Assembly (NCBI GenBank): GCA_945861195.1 | Contig: CAMATS010000069.1 | Span: 1 to 8,819 of the forward strand | Source of the DNA: Rhodoferax sp. OV413 | GTDB taxonomy: Bacteria > Pseudomonadota > Gammaproteobacteria > Burkholderiales > Burkholderiaceae_C | Reading direction: 5' to 3' | DNA: 8,819 nucleotides | Shown here: positions 1 through 5,833 of the stretch, one piece after another | Position numbering within the stretch: position 1 is the stretch's first letter | Layout of the letters: every line of letters starts with the position of its first letter | Made by a program: the position numbers and the translations under genes | Notes under the pieces: generated by a model | What the model was told of the DNA's origin: nothing | The model's database searches: none | Seen by the model: only the letters and a program-made list of their open reading frames with translations

Positions 1-109
1 GCTGGATGTTGTGATGCGCGACGTACTCGTCAATGGCGGACGACCTAGTGCTGCCGTTGCGCTTGTACCCTTGCGTCATGGTGGCCACGCGTCAGGGCTC
101 CAGATCCAG
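1..109 (-). pseudogene. IS630-family transposase remnant, middle and C-terminal part
   Basis: Reading the minus strand from about base 109, the translation gives LDLEP, a TGA stop (94-92), then RVATMTQGYKRNGST and RSSAIDEYVAHHNIQ running off the window edge. Known IS630-family transposases have a segment of the type PGRVATMTHDYKRNGTT in mid-protein and, much later, an A-I-x-x-Y/F-I/V-x-x-HN segment near the C-terminus. Here the two are joined directly, so roughly a hundred codons between them appear deleted. The TGA sits where the family usually has a glycine codon (GGA to TGA is one change). The piece is therefore non-functional. It lies downstream of the antitoxin gene on the same strand; an N-terminal piece of the same kind of gene lies upstream of the toxin at 981-1102. 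The family assignment is from remembered motifs, not a search. Confidence 0.6.
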
Positions 110-223
110 TCGTTCGAAGCGGTGCCCAATACCTGCCGCTGGGCGAACCAAATTCTCACTACTGGAGATTTCATTGACACAGCTCGACGATCTGCTGCTA
201 CTGACCGTGAGCGTCCAAGCTGT

Positions 224-598
224 TCACATGACCAACGCTTCGAGGCGGAAAATGCCTGCAGCAGCGCGAATCTCTTTCATGTGACCATGACCCGGAAGCG
301 TCTTGATCTCAATCGTCACAAGACCGACTTGTGCCAACTGGTCTACATCACGTTTGACAGCGCTGCGGTCGCGATGCAGTCGCCCAGCGATGTCTGTGAT
401 CGAACCCGGTTCGCCCTTGACACTACGGAACACGTCAAGTCGACTGGCAGTCAGCAGGCGCAGGAGATCGGCCGGATCTTCAAAGCTGACAGTGCGCTCC
501 TCTGGTATCGGTTGACCAGCGTCAGCCAATCGTGCCAAGACCTTCCCTCTGCGAAAGAACTCTTGTTCATTACCTGCTTTAAGGGTGACATTTTTCAT
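224..598 (-). CDS. Winged-helix antitoxin / transcriptional repressor partnered with TumE-like toxin
   Basis: A 124-residue protein when started at the ATG at 598. It resembles the HVO_A0114/MarR-like putative DNA-binding family that pairs with TumE-type toxins. Residues about 53-98 form the winged helix-turn-helix: RLDVFRSVKGEPGSITDIA, then the recognition helix around HRDRSAVKRDVDQL (75-88), then a GLVTIE wing. The start at 598 is preferred over an upstream ATG at 622 because CAGGAGAG lies about 7 bases before it and because its ATG overlaps the toxin stop as ATGA (598-595), a classic translational coupling; the 622 start would give a 28-base overlap. The expected role is to neutralise the upstream toxin and to repress the shared promoter by binding DNA. 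A stand-alone regulator is possible, but tight coupling to a recognisable toxin argues against it. Confidence 0.8.
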   Translation of the reverse strand: MKNVTLKAGNEQEFFRRGKVLARLADAGQPIPEERTVSFEDPADLLRLLTASRLDVFRSVKGEPGSITDIAGRLHRDRSAVKRDVDQLAQVGLVTIEIKTLPGHGHMKEIRAAAGIFRLEALVM

Positions 599-891
599 AC
601 GGCTCTCCTGAGTGCAGTCCAATCGGTCTGGAACTGATCTTCTGTATCTTCAAAACTCGTGAATTCAACCGCCGCCACAACGCCCAAATAGTGCCGGTGG
701 TGATACCCATGTTGGTTGTCATAACCCACCACGCGCCCGTTGTCGCCAGCATGCAGTGCATGGTTGATGTAAGCAAGGTTGTACCGAGTCACCTGACCCT
801 GCGCATCAACCCAAATTTCACGCCTAAGCTGACCATTTCCACGCTTTTGTGTCACGTGGTGCGTGTCATCGACAATTTTTTGATCAGCCAT
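595..891 (-). CDS. tumE: TumE / DUF6516-family toxin of a toxin-antitoxin module
   Basis: A 98-residue protein with the family core at residues 36-70: RYNLAYINHALHAGDNGR, then VVGYDNQHGYHHRHYLG. The DNGRVxGYDNxHGYHHRH segment, rich in His, Asp and Arg, is the conserved signature of the TumE-like family and may form the active or binding site; I know of no established catalytic mechanism and claim none. The gene is first in a two-gene unit and its stop overlaps the antitoxin ATG by four bases; toxin-first order is usual for this family. The ATG at 891 is the only usable start because an in-frame TAA lies at 897-895. A good Shine-Dalgarno (GGGAGG, 917-912) is 20 bases from this ATG, too far for normal use, but well placed for another ATG at 906 that opens a three-codon reading frame. 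The family name is recalled from sequence patterns; the symbol follows the family, not a proven orthologue. Confidence 0.78.
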   Translation of the reverse strand: MADQKIVDDTHHVTQKRGNGQLRREIWVDAQGQVTRYNLAYINHALHAGDNGRVVGYDNQHGYHHRHYLGVVAAVEFTSFEDTEDQFQTDWTALRRAV

Positions 892-911
892 GACTTATAT
901 TATCATGGCTG
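885..911 (-). promoter_or_regulatory. Perfect 9+9 bp palindrome over the toxin start, probable operator or RNA hairpin
   Basis: On the minus strand the arms CAGCCATGA (911-903) and TCATGGCTG (893-885) are perfectly complementary and flank a 9-base AT-rich centre, TAATATAAG. The right arm contains the toxin ATG (891-889) and the left arm an in-frame ATG (906-904). The centre holds -10-like sequences (GATAAT, TATAAG). As DNA this is a natural target for the dimeric winged-helix antitoxin; as RNA it could fold and bury the start codon. Which of the two applies cannot be decided from sequence. Confidence 0.55.
895..906 (-). CDS. Three-codon leader reading frame in front of the toxin
   Basis: ATG ATA ATA TAA, preceded at 5 bases' distance by GGGAGG (917-912). 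It is in frame with the toxin and ends three bases before the toxin ATG. It could be a leader that passes ribosomes to the toxin by reinitiation, or the original toxin start with a nonsense mutation at codon 4. If transcription instead starts inside the palindrome (leaderless toxin mRNA), it has no role. No direct evidence that it is translated. Confidence 0.25.
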   Translation of the reverse strand: MII

Positions 912-950
912 CCTCCCGGGCATGCATTGATCGCCGAGTGCGCTGCAGTC

Positions 951-976
951 GCGCCTGGCATCGATGCACCAGGCGC
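951..976. repeat. 8-bp perfect inverted repeat upstream of the toxin gene
   Basis: GCGCCTGG (951-958) and CCAGGCGC (969-976) are perfectly complementary with a 10-base spacer, catcgatgca. It lies 60 bases upstream of the toxin start and just past the end of the recognisable transposase fragment. No T-run follows on either strand, so it is not a standard intrinsic terminator. It may be a second regulatory site for the toxin-antitoxin promoter, a junction relic or chance in GC-rich DNA. Confidence 0.35.
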
Positions 977-980
977 ATCC

Positions 981-1102
981 CACTGCCACCGGCGGCGCCC
1001 GACCGGGCAGGTCGCCTTGGATGCCTTCGATTCCGGACGCGAGAGTCGGGTCAGATCGTTTTTCTGCTCGCCGGCGAGAATGATCGTCGGGGCCACTCGC
1101 AT
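981..1102 (-). pseudogene. IS630-family transposase remnant, N-terminal part
   Basis: From ATG at 1102 the minus strand reads MRVAPTIILAGEQKNDLTRL, the characteristic IS630-family N-terminus (MRVAPxIxL..EQ..LTRL). Directly afterwards, in another frame, comes SGIEGIQGDLPGRAPPVAV (1037-981), matching the family segment of the type SGLEGIERDLPRGAPPVKV that normally lies some 55 residues further on. The intervening helix-turn-helix region is thus deleted, with loss of frame at about 1037. Nothing transposase-like follows until the fragment at 1-109. The 75 bases between this ATG and the tal stop presumably include the end of the element, but I could not identify a terminal inverted repeat with confidence. 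Confidence 0.7.
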
Positions 1103-1177
1103 TTGCTTATTCCAATGCCGACCGTGGTGGGGCGTTGGCGTCGCACAAACCATTTCAGCTCAATCAACAAGGCCTTT

Positions 1178-2122
1178 CTACACGAGCAAGAGTTGGTCAA
1201 GCCGGGCGGCATCGGCGCAGAAAGCGCGAATGCCTTCGGCGAGTTTGTCGGTGGCCATGGCGTCCTCGTTCAGGGCCAGTCGAAAGCCGGCCTCGTCGTA
1301 GTGCAGCTGCGCCTGGTCAGACCCGGCTGGGTTTGAGGCGTCGAGCGCGCGCGTCAAGGGCGCCTCACTGGCTGCCAAGCCGGCCAGCAAATCGGGGCTG
1401 ATGGTGAGCAAATCGCAACCCGCCAGCGCGGTGATTTGGCCCAGGTTGCGAAAACTCGCGCCCATCACCTCGGTGGTAATGCCGAATTTTTTATAGTAGT
1501 GGTAGATCTGGCGAACCGACTGCACGCCCGGGTCTGCCGCGCCGGCGTGATCGGCCTCAACCCAGGCCGCACCGGCGGCCTTTTTGTACCAGTCGTAAAT
1601 ACGGCCTACAAAGGGAGAAATCAGTTGTACCCGGGCCTGGCCGCAGGCCACCGCCTGGCAAAACGAGAACAGCAGCGTCAAGTTGGTGTGAATACCCAGG
1701 CGCTGCAACTGCTCGGCCGCCGCAATCCCCTCCCAGGTGGCCGCCACCTTGATCAACACCCGGTCGCTGTGGATGCCCTCGGCCCGGTAAAGCTCGATCA
1801 AGCGTTGCGCCCGCGCCAGGCTTGCTGCGGTGTCAAAGCTCAGCCGGGCGTCGACCTCAGTGGACACCCGCCCCGGGATGATGGACAAAATCTCGCAGCC
1901 AAAGCGCACCAGCAGCCGATCCATCTGCTCATCGAGCGGGCGCCCTCGAAAGCGCGCCACGGTGTCTTTGAGCAGCGGCATGTAATCAGGTTTTTGCACC
2001 GCCTTGAGAATCAGCGATGGGTTGGTGGTGGCGTCGCGTGGTTGATAAGCCGCCATCTGCTTGAAGTCGCCGGTGTCGGCCACCACCGTGGTGTACTGCT
2101 TGAGTGCGTCGAGCTGGTTCAT
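1178..2122 (-). CDS. tal: Transaldolase
   Basis: A 314-residue cytoplasmic enzyme of the non-oxidative pentose phosphate pathway, moving a dihydroxyacetone unit from sedoheptulose 7-phosphate to glyceraldehyde 3-phosphate to give erythrose 4-phosphate and fructose 6-phosphate. The length fits the TalB subfamily (E. coli about 317). Visible motifs: N-terminal MNQLDALKQYTTVVADTGDF with Asp16, DATTNPSLILKA (30-41), GRVSTEVDARLSFD (84-97), and VLIKVAATWEGI (122-133), where Lys125 is the Schiff-base lysine. The ATG at 2122 matches family N-termini and has GAGAAAA just upstream; a GTG at 2170 would add 16 non-conserved residues. The gene diverges from zwf. Its 3' end (LDQLLLV then TAG) lies close to the transposase relic; the last residues may be altered, but nothing essential is missing. 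The enzyme call is essentially certain. Confidence 0.97.
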   Translation of the reverse strand: MNQLDALKQYTTVVADTGDFKQMAAYQPRDATTNPSLILKAVQKPDYMPLLKDTVARFRGRPLDEQMDRLLVRFGCEILSIIPGRVSTEVDARLSFDTAASLARAQRLIELYRAEGIHSDRVLIKVAATWEGIAAAEQLQRLGIHTNLTLLFSFCQAVACGQARVQLISPFVGRIYDWYKKAAGAAWVEADHAGAADPGVQSVRQIYHYYKKFGITTEVMGASFRNLGQITALAGCDLLTISPDLLAGLAASEAPLTRALDASNPAGSDQAQLHYDEAGFRLALNEDAMATDKLAEGIRAFCADAARLDQLLLV

Positions 2123-2173
2123 GGTTATTTTCTCGCTGTAAATTTTTGCGGGGCATTTTTTTTGAGCCACCCT

Positions 2174-2188
2174 TGAAACAAAGTTACA
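2174..2188 (-). promoter_or_regulatory. HexR-type operator, tal-proximal site
   Basis: TGAAACAAAGTTACA resembles the published gammaproteobacterial HexR palindrome TGTAATTAAATTACA at 11 of 15 positions, by my own alignment. It faces away from a second, similar site at 2206-2220, and the pair creates a perfect 10-bp inverted repeat (AGTTACATTA at 2182-2191, TAATGTAACT at 2203-2212). Here it would lie just downstream of a candidate tal -10 (TCTAAT, 2193-2188) and so could block tal transcription. Confidence 0.55.
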
Positions 2189-2217
2189 TTAGAACGTCTT
2201 TTTAATGTAACTCTTAA
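2188..2217 (-). promoter_or_regulatory. tal: Candidate sigma-70 promoter for tal
   Basis: On the minus strand TTAAGA (2217-2212) and TCTAAT (2193-2188) match the -35 and -10 consensus at 4 and 5 of 6 positions, with an 18-base spacer. It predicts a tal leader of about 60 bases. The two HexR-like sites flank or overlap the elements. By eye only. Confidence 0.35.
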
Positions 2218-2220
2218 ACA
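2206..2220 (+). promoter_or_regulatory. HexR-type operator, zwf-proximal site
   Basis: TGTAACTCTTAAACA; its reverse complement, TGTTTAAGAGTTACA, shares the AGTTACA half with the site at 2174-2188 and has the same 15-base layout. The last base is the A of the zwf ATG, so a bound repressor would sit directly on the start of the gene. A -10-like TTTAAT lies at 2201-2206, but no good -35 partner was found at normal spacing. Confidence 0.5.
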
Positions 2221-3674
2221 TGTCCTTTGACCTTGTTTTGTTTGGCGGCACCGGCGATCTGGTTTGGCGCAAACTGATGCCGGCCCTGTTCCAGGCTTTT
2301 CGCCACGGCACCTTGCCCGCGGGTGGGCGAATCTTGGGCGTTGGCCGCGACGACCACAGTCACGAAGCATACCGCGAGTTGATCCGTACCCGTTTTGACA
2401 AGGTAGAGCTGGCCAAACGCCCCACCTTGGAAGAGTTCACCCGCTTTGCGGCGATGCTCGAATTTGTACGCATGGACCTGTCGCGCCCGCAAGACTATGC
2501 GCGCCTGGGCGCTGCGCTGGCCCAGCGAGCGGCCGACACCGTGCTCATGTATGTGGCCACCGCGCCTAGCCTGTTCACGGTGGTCTGCGAGCAACTCGCC
2601 GCTGCCGGCTTGAACACCGCCCAAACCCGGGTGGTGCTGGAGAAACCCCTGGGCCATGATTTGGCCAGCAACCGCACGATCAATGACACGGTGCGGCGGG
2701 TCTTCAGCGAGCGCCAGGTGTTTCGCATCGACCACTACCTGGGCAAGCCAGCGGTCCAAAACCTGTTTGCGCTGCGCTTTGGCAACGCCCTGTTTGAGCC
2801 CCTGTGGCGGCGCGAGCATATTGCCAACATCCAGATCACCATTGCCGAGGAGCTTGGCGTGGAAAAGCGGGGCGCCTTCTACGAGACCACCGGCGCCCTG
2901 CGCGACATGGTGCAAAACCATGCGCTGCAACTGCTCTGCGCGATCGGCATGGAGCCGCCCATCAACGCCCATGCAGATGCCATTCGCGACGAAAAGCTCA
3001 AGGTGCTGCGCTCGCTCAAGCCGTGGACAGCGCAGACGCTGGCGCAAGACGTCATCCGTGGCCAGTATGGGGCCGGCACCGTGGCCGGCACGCCGGTGAG
3101 CGCCTACCGCGATGAGCTCGGCGTTCAACCCAACAGCCCGACCGAGACCTTTGTGGCGCTGCGCACCGAGATCGCCAACTGGCGTTGGGCCGGCGTGCCC
3201 TTTTATATTCGCACCGGCAAGCGCCTGGCCGGGCGGGACGCGCACATTGTGGTGAACTTTAGGCCCACGCCGCATGCCATCTTCAGCTCGCGCCCAGGGC
3301 TGGCCAACCGGCTGGTCATCAACCTGCAGCCGCGCGACGGGCTGGAGCTGCATCTGCTGGCCCAGGGCCAGGACAACCGGCGCAACGCCTCCAGCCTGGC
3401 GCCGGTACAGCTCGACCTGGACTTTGACAAACGCTTTGGCTCCGAGCGGGTGGGCGCCTATGAGCGCCTGCTGCTCGATGTGATTGACGGCCGCCTGAAC
3501 CTGTTTGTGCGCAGCGACGAACAAGAAGAGGCCTGGCGCTGGGTCGAGCCGATTCTGGAGCACTGGAAAAACGACACCCAGGGCCCGCGCGTCTACAGCG
3601 CCGGCACCTGGGGGCCCAGCACCGCCAGCGCCATGATCGCCCGCGACGGCTTTTGCTGGGCCGAAGAAGCATGA
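2220..3674 (+). CDS. zwf: Glucose-6-phosphate 1-dehydrogenase
   Basis: A 484-residue, near full-length enzyme oxidising glucose 6-phosphate to 6-phosphogluconolactone with NADP(+) or NAD(+), the entry to the oxidative pentose phosphate and Entner-Doudoroff pathways. The N-terminal Rossmann fingerprint is FGGTGDL (8-14) followed by RKLMP; EKPLGHD is at 141-147. The active-site signature RIDHYLGK is at 169-176, with Asp171, His172 and Lys176, and the catalytic His234 is in DMVQNH. The Rossmann loop carries VW (15-16) where A/S is more common, which is within family variation. No Shine-Dalgarno precedes the ATG at 2220 (upstream is AACTCTTAAAC), so initiation may use a very short leader. It diverges from tal, is followed by hexR after 51 bases, and probably forms one operon with it. 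Regulation by HexR is inferred from the operator-like sites in the promoter region. Confidence 0.97.
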   Translation: MSFDLVLFGGTGDLVWRKLMPALFQAFRHGTLPAGGRILGVGRDDHSHEAYRELIRTRFDKVELAKRPTLEEFTRFAAMLEFVRMDLSRPQDYARLGAALAQRAADTVLMYVATAPSLFTVVCEQLAAAGLNTAQTRVVLEKPLGHDLASNRTINDTVRRVFSERQVFRIDHYLGKPAVQNLFALRFGNALFEPLWRREHIANIQITIAEELGVEKRGAFYETTGALRDMVQNHALQLLCAIGMEPPINAHADAIRDEKLKVLRSLKPWTAQTLAQDVIRGQYGAGTVAGTPVSAYRDELGVQPNSPTETFVALRTEIANWRWAGVPFYIRTGKRLAGRDAHIVVNFRPTPHAIFSSRPGLANRLVINLQPRDGLELHLLAQGQDNRRNASSLAPVQLDLDFDKRFGSERVGAYERLLLDVIDGRLNLFVRSDEQEEAWRWVEPILEHWKNDTQGPRVYSAGTWGPSTASAMIARDGFCWAEEA

Positions 3675-3733
3675 ACACCCACCCAGTCTTTACCCGGGAC
3701 AAGTGCGGCAAGCACGCAGCCGGCCATGCTTGA
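3671..3733 (+). CDS. Possible 20-codon coupling peptide between zwf and hexR
   Basis: An ATG at 3671 overlaps the zwf stop as ATGA and opens a reading frame (MNTHPVFTRDKCGKHAAGHA) that ends at TGA 3731-3733, five bases past the first base of hexR. hexR lacks a visible Shine-Dalgarno, so ribosomes leaving zwf could read through this frame and reinitiate on hexR. There is no family match; it is short and could be chance. Confidence 0.2.
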   Translation: MNTHPVFTRDKCGKHAAGHA

Positions 3734-4574
3734 CCGCATCAAAGCATCCCTGCCCTCCCTGGCACCGGCCGAACAGCGGGTGGGCCGCCTGGTGTTGAGC
3801 GATCCACGGGCATTCGCCAGCTTGCCGGTGAGCGAGTTGGCCAACCGGGCCCATGTCAGCAAACCCACGGTGGTGCGCTTTTGCCGCAGTGTGGGCTACG
3901 ACGGGCTGTCGGACTTCAAGCGCAAGCTGGCCGGCAACGTCAGCGAGGGCGTACCCTTTATTCACCGCAGTGTGGACGCTGACGACAAAACCGGCGACAT
4001 CATGGTCAAGGTCATCGACAACACGGTTGCCGCCTTTTTGAAGTACCGCAACGACGCGAGCAGCACCGCCATCGAGCGGGCCGTCCATGCGCTGGTGGCC
4101 GCCTACCATGACGGCCGGCGCATCGAATTCTTTGGTGTTGGCAACTCCGGCGTGGTGGCGCAGGACGCACAGCACAAATTTTTCCGGCTCGGTGTGCATG
4201 CAATCGCTTACAGCGACGGGCACATGCAGGTGATGAGCGCCTCGGTGCTCGGCCCGGGCGACTGCGTGGTGGTGATCTCCAACTCGGGGCGCACCCGCGA
4301 CCTGATGGACGCCTGCGATATTGCGCGCAAAAACGGCGCCACCACCATCGTCATCACCGCCAGCGGCTCACCCCTGGCCAGCGCCGGCCACATCCACCTG
4401 GCGGCCGACCACCCGGAAGGCTTTGACCGCTACAGCCCCATGGTCTCGCGCCTGCTGCACCTGATGATCATCGACATTTTGGCCACCTGCGTGGCCCTGC
4501 GCATTGGTGGCGAGACCCTGCAGCCGCTGTTGCGCGAGATGAAAAACAACCTGCGCAGCAAGCGCTACGCTTAA
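3726..4574 (+). CDS. hexR: HexR, RpiR-family transcriptional regulator of central carbon metabolism
   Basis: A 282-residue protein with the RpiR-family architecture. The N-terminal helix-turn-helix domain spans about 1-77, with the motif at 36-56 (SELANRAHVSKPTVVRFCRSV) and the family tail YDGLSDFKRKLA after it. A SIS sugar-phosphate-binding domain runs from about 128 to 250, with GVGNSG (137-142) and SNSGRT (185-190); Ser141 and Ser187 correspond to the serines that contact the effector in characterised HexR. In pseudomonads KDPG releases HexR from DNA, derepressing zwf and ED genes. The start at 3726 is the only ATG/GTG in frame after the zwf stop. There is no clear ribosome site, suggesting coupling to zwf. 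Location next to zwf and the paired operator-like sites upstream support HexR over other RpiR members. Confidence 0.9.
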   Translation: MLDRIKASLPSLAPAEQRVGRLVLSDPRAFASLPVSELANRAHVSKPTVVRFCRSVGYDGLSDFKRKLAGNVSEGVPFIHRSVDADDKTGDIMVKVIDNTVAAFLKYRNDASSTAIERAVHALVAAYHDGRRIEFFGVGNSGVVAQDAQHKFFRLGVHAIAYSDGHMQVMSASVLGPGDCVVVISNSGRTRDLMDACDIARKNGATTIVITASGSPLASAGHIHLAADHPEGFDRYSPMVSRLLHLMIIDILATCVALRIGGETLQPLLREMKNNLRSKRYA

Positions 4575-5833
4575 GACTCAGCTTGAGGCCCAGCTTGTGG
4601 CCCAGCTTGAGCCCCAGTGCCCAGCGGCATGCCCTGCTCGGCCAGGCTGGCATGCAACGCGGCGCCCAGGGGCAGCACGGCGTCGTTGAAATCGTAGCGG
4701 CTGTTGTGCAAAAAGCAGCTGCCCAGGCCATTTTCTTCACCCTGACCCAGGCGCATGTAGGCGCCGGGCTTGGCCTGCAGCATGAAAGAAAAATCTTCTG
4801 CTCCCATGCTCGGCTCCAAGTCGCGCACCACCTGCTCATGTCCCACCAGGCTTTGCGCCACATCGCCGGCAAACCGGGCCTCGGCCGGGCTGTTGATGGT
4901 GGCCGGGTAGCTGCGCTCGTAAGTCACCTGCGCGGTCGCGCCAAAGCCGATGGCCACCGCCTCGCAGAGCTCACTGAGGCGGCGCTCTACCAGCGCCTGC
5001 ACCACCGGGCTGAAGCTGCGCACCGTGCCAACCAAGGTAGCACTGCCCGGCACCACGCTCATGGCGGCCGGGTCGCCGGCGCGCACCGCGCAGATGCTGA
5101 TCACCGCGCTGTCTACCGCCTTGACATTGCGCGAAACAATGCTTTGCACCGCCGTGATGATGTGCGCGGCCACCAGCACCGGGTCGACCGTGGCGTAGGG
5201 GTGGCCGCCATGGCCGCCCTTGCCGGTCACCTCGATGGTGATGCGGTCGGCCGCGGCCATCATCGGCCCCGGGTTGATGCCCACGGTGCCCGGGCGCATG
5301 GCCGGCCAGTTGTGCATGCCAAACACCGACTGCACGGGAAAACGCTCAAACAAGCCGTCCTCGATCATCGCCCTGGCACCCGCGTAGCCCTCTTCGCCGG
5401 GCTGAAAAATCAGCACCGCTGTGCCATCAAACTGCCGCGTCTCGGCCAGGTAACGCGCCGCCGCCACCAGCATGGCGGTGTGCCCGTCGTGACCGCAGCC
5501 GTGCATCAAACCGGGCTTGGTCGATTTATGGGCAAAGTCGTTGTGCTCGGTCATGGGCAGGGCGTCCATGTCGGCGCGCAGGCCCATCATCTTGCCGCTC
5601 GCCGTGCTGCGCCCACGCACCACGGCCACCAGGCCGGTCTTGCCAATGCCGGTGTGGATTTCGTCAACCCCGCACACCTGCAGCGCCTGCCGCACCCGAG
5701 CCACCGTGTAGTGCTCCTCAAAGCCGAGTTCCGGGTGGGCATGCAAATCACGCCGCAAAGCGGTGATCTCGGGGTGAAAAGCGGCAATATGCGCAAAGGC
5801 GCGGCCCTGAACACTCAATCTGCTTGCCTGCAT
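4571..5833 (-). CDS. M20-family metallo-amidohydrolase (hippurate hydrolase / N-acyl-amino-acid amidohydrolase type)
   Basis: A 420-residue cytoplasmic zinc/manganese hydrolase of the M20D group (HipO, AbgB, IAA-amino-acid hydrolase relatives) that cleaves N-acyl or N-aroyl amino acids. Motifs: LRRDLHAHPELGFEE (26-40), GLRADMDALP (84-93), MHGCGHDGHT (110-119, with metal ligands Cys113 and His115), PGEEG (145-149, Glu147 general base and Glu148 ligand), GMHNWP (172-177, His174) and GGHGGHP in the dimerisation domain. SMGAEDFS and FLHNSRYDFND close the catalytic domain. The ATG at 5833 has GGAGG 6 bases upstream. The C-terminal tail, GAQAGPQAGPQAES, is a low-complexity repeat beyond the usual family end. 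The stop overlaps the oppositely oriented hexR stop (TTAA). The actual substrate cannot be read from the sequence. Confidence 0.92.
   Translation of the reverse strand: MQASRLSVQGRAFAHIAAFHPEITALRRDLHAHPELGFEEHYTVARVRQALQVCGVDEIHTGIGKTGLVAVVRGRSTASGKMMGLRADMDALPMTEHNDFAHKSTKPGLMHGCGHDGHTAMLVAAARYLAETRQFDGTAVLIFQPGEEGYAGARAMIEDGLFERFPVQSVFGMHNWPAMRPGTVGINPGPMMAAADRITIEVTGKGGHGGHPYATVDPVLVAAHIITAVQSIVSRNVKAVDSAVISICAVRAGDPAAMSVVPGSATLVGTVRSFSPVVQALVERRLSELCEAVAIGFGATAQVTYERSYPATINSPAEARFAGDVAQSLVGHEQVVRDLEPSMGAEDFSFMLQAKPGAYMRLGQGEENGLGSCFLHNSRYDFNDAVLPLGAALHASLAEQGMPLGTGAQAGPQAGPQAES
4579..4614. repeat. Tandem 12-bp repeat, three units, coding for the amidohydrolase tail
   Basis: CAGCTTGAGGCC (4579-4590), CAGCTTGTGGCC (4591-4602) and CAGCTTGAGCCC (4603-4614) are consecutive copies differing at one or two bases. 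On the minus strand they encode the Gly-Pro-Gln-Ala-like units at the end of the M20 protein. This is a likely slippage site where tail length could vary between strains without affecting the catalytic core. Confidence 0.85.

Noticed and set aside
11..637. Plus-strand 208-codon open frame across the antitoxin gene
   Set aside because: No recognisable domain; the opposite strand encodes the winged-helix protein with ribosome site and ATGA coupling, and the transposase remnant.
890..1336. Plus-strand 148-codon open frame between the toxin gene and tal
   Set aside because: Overlaps the tal 3' end and the antisense of the transposase fragment; translation is low-complexity Arg-rich with no family match.
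2214..3563. Minus-strand open frame of 449 codons opposite zwf
   Set aside because: Shadow of zwf in GC-rich DNA: the plus-strand protein carries every catalytic motif of glucose-6-phosphate dehydrogenase, while the antisense translation has no recognisable domain.
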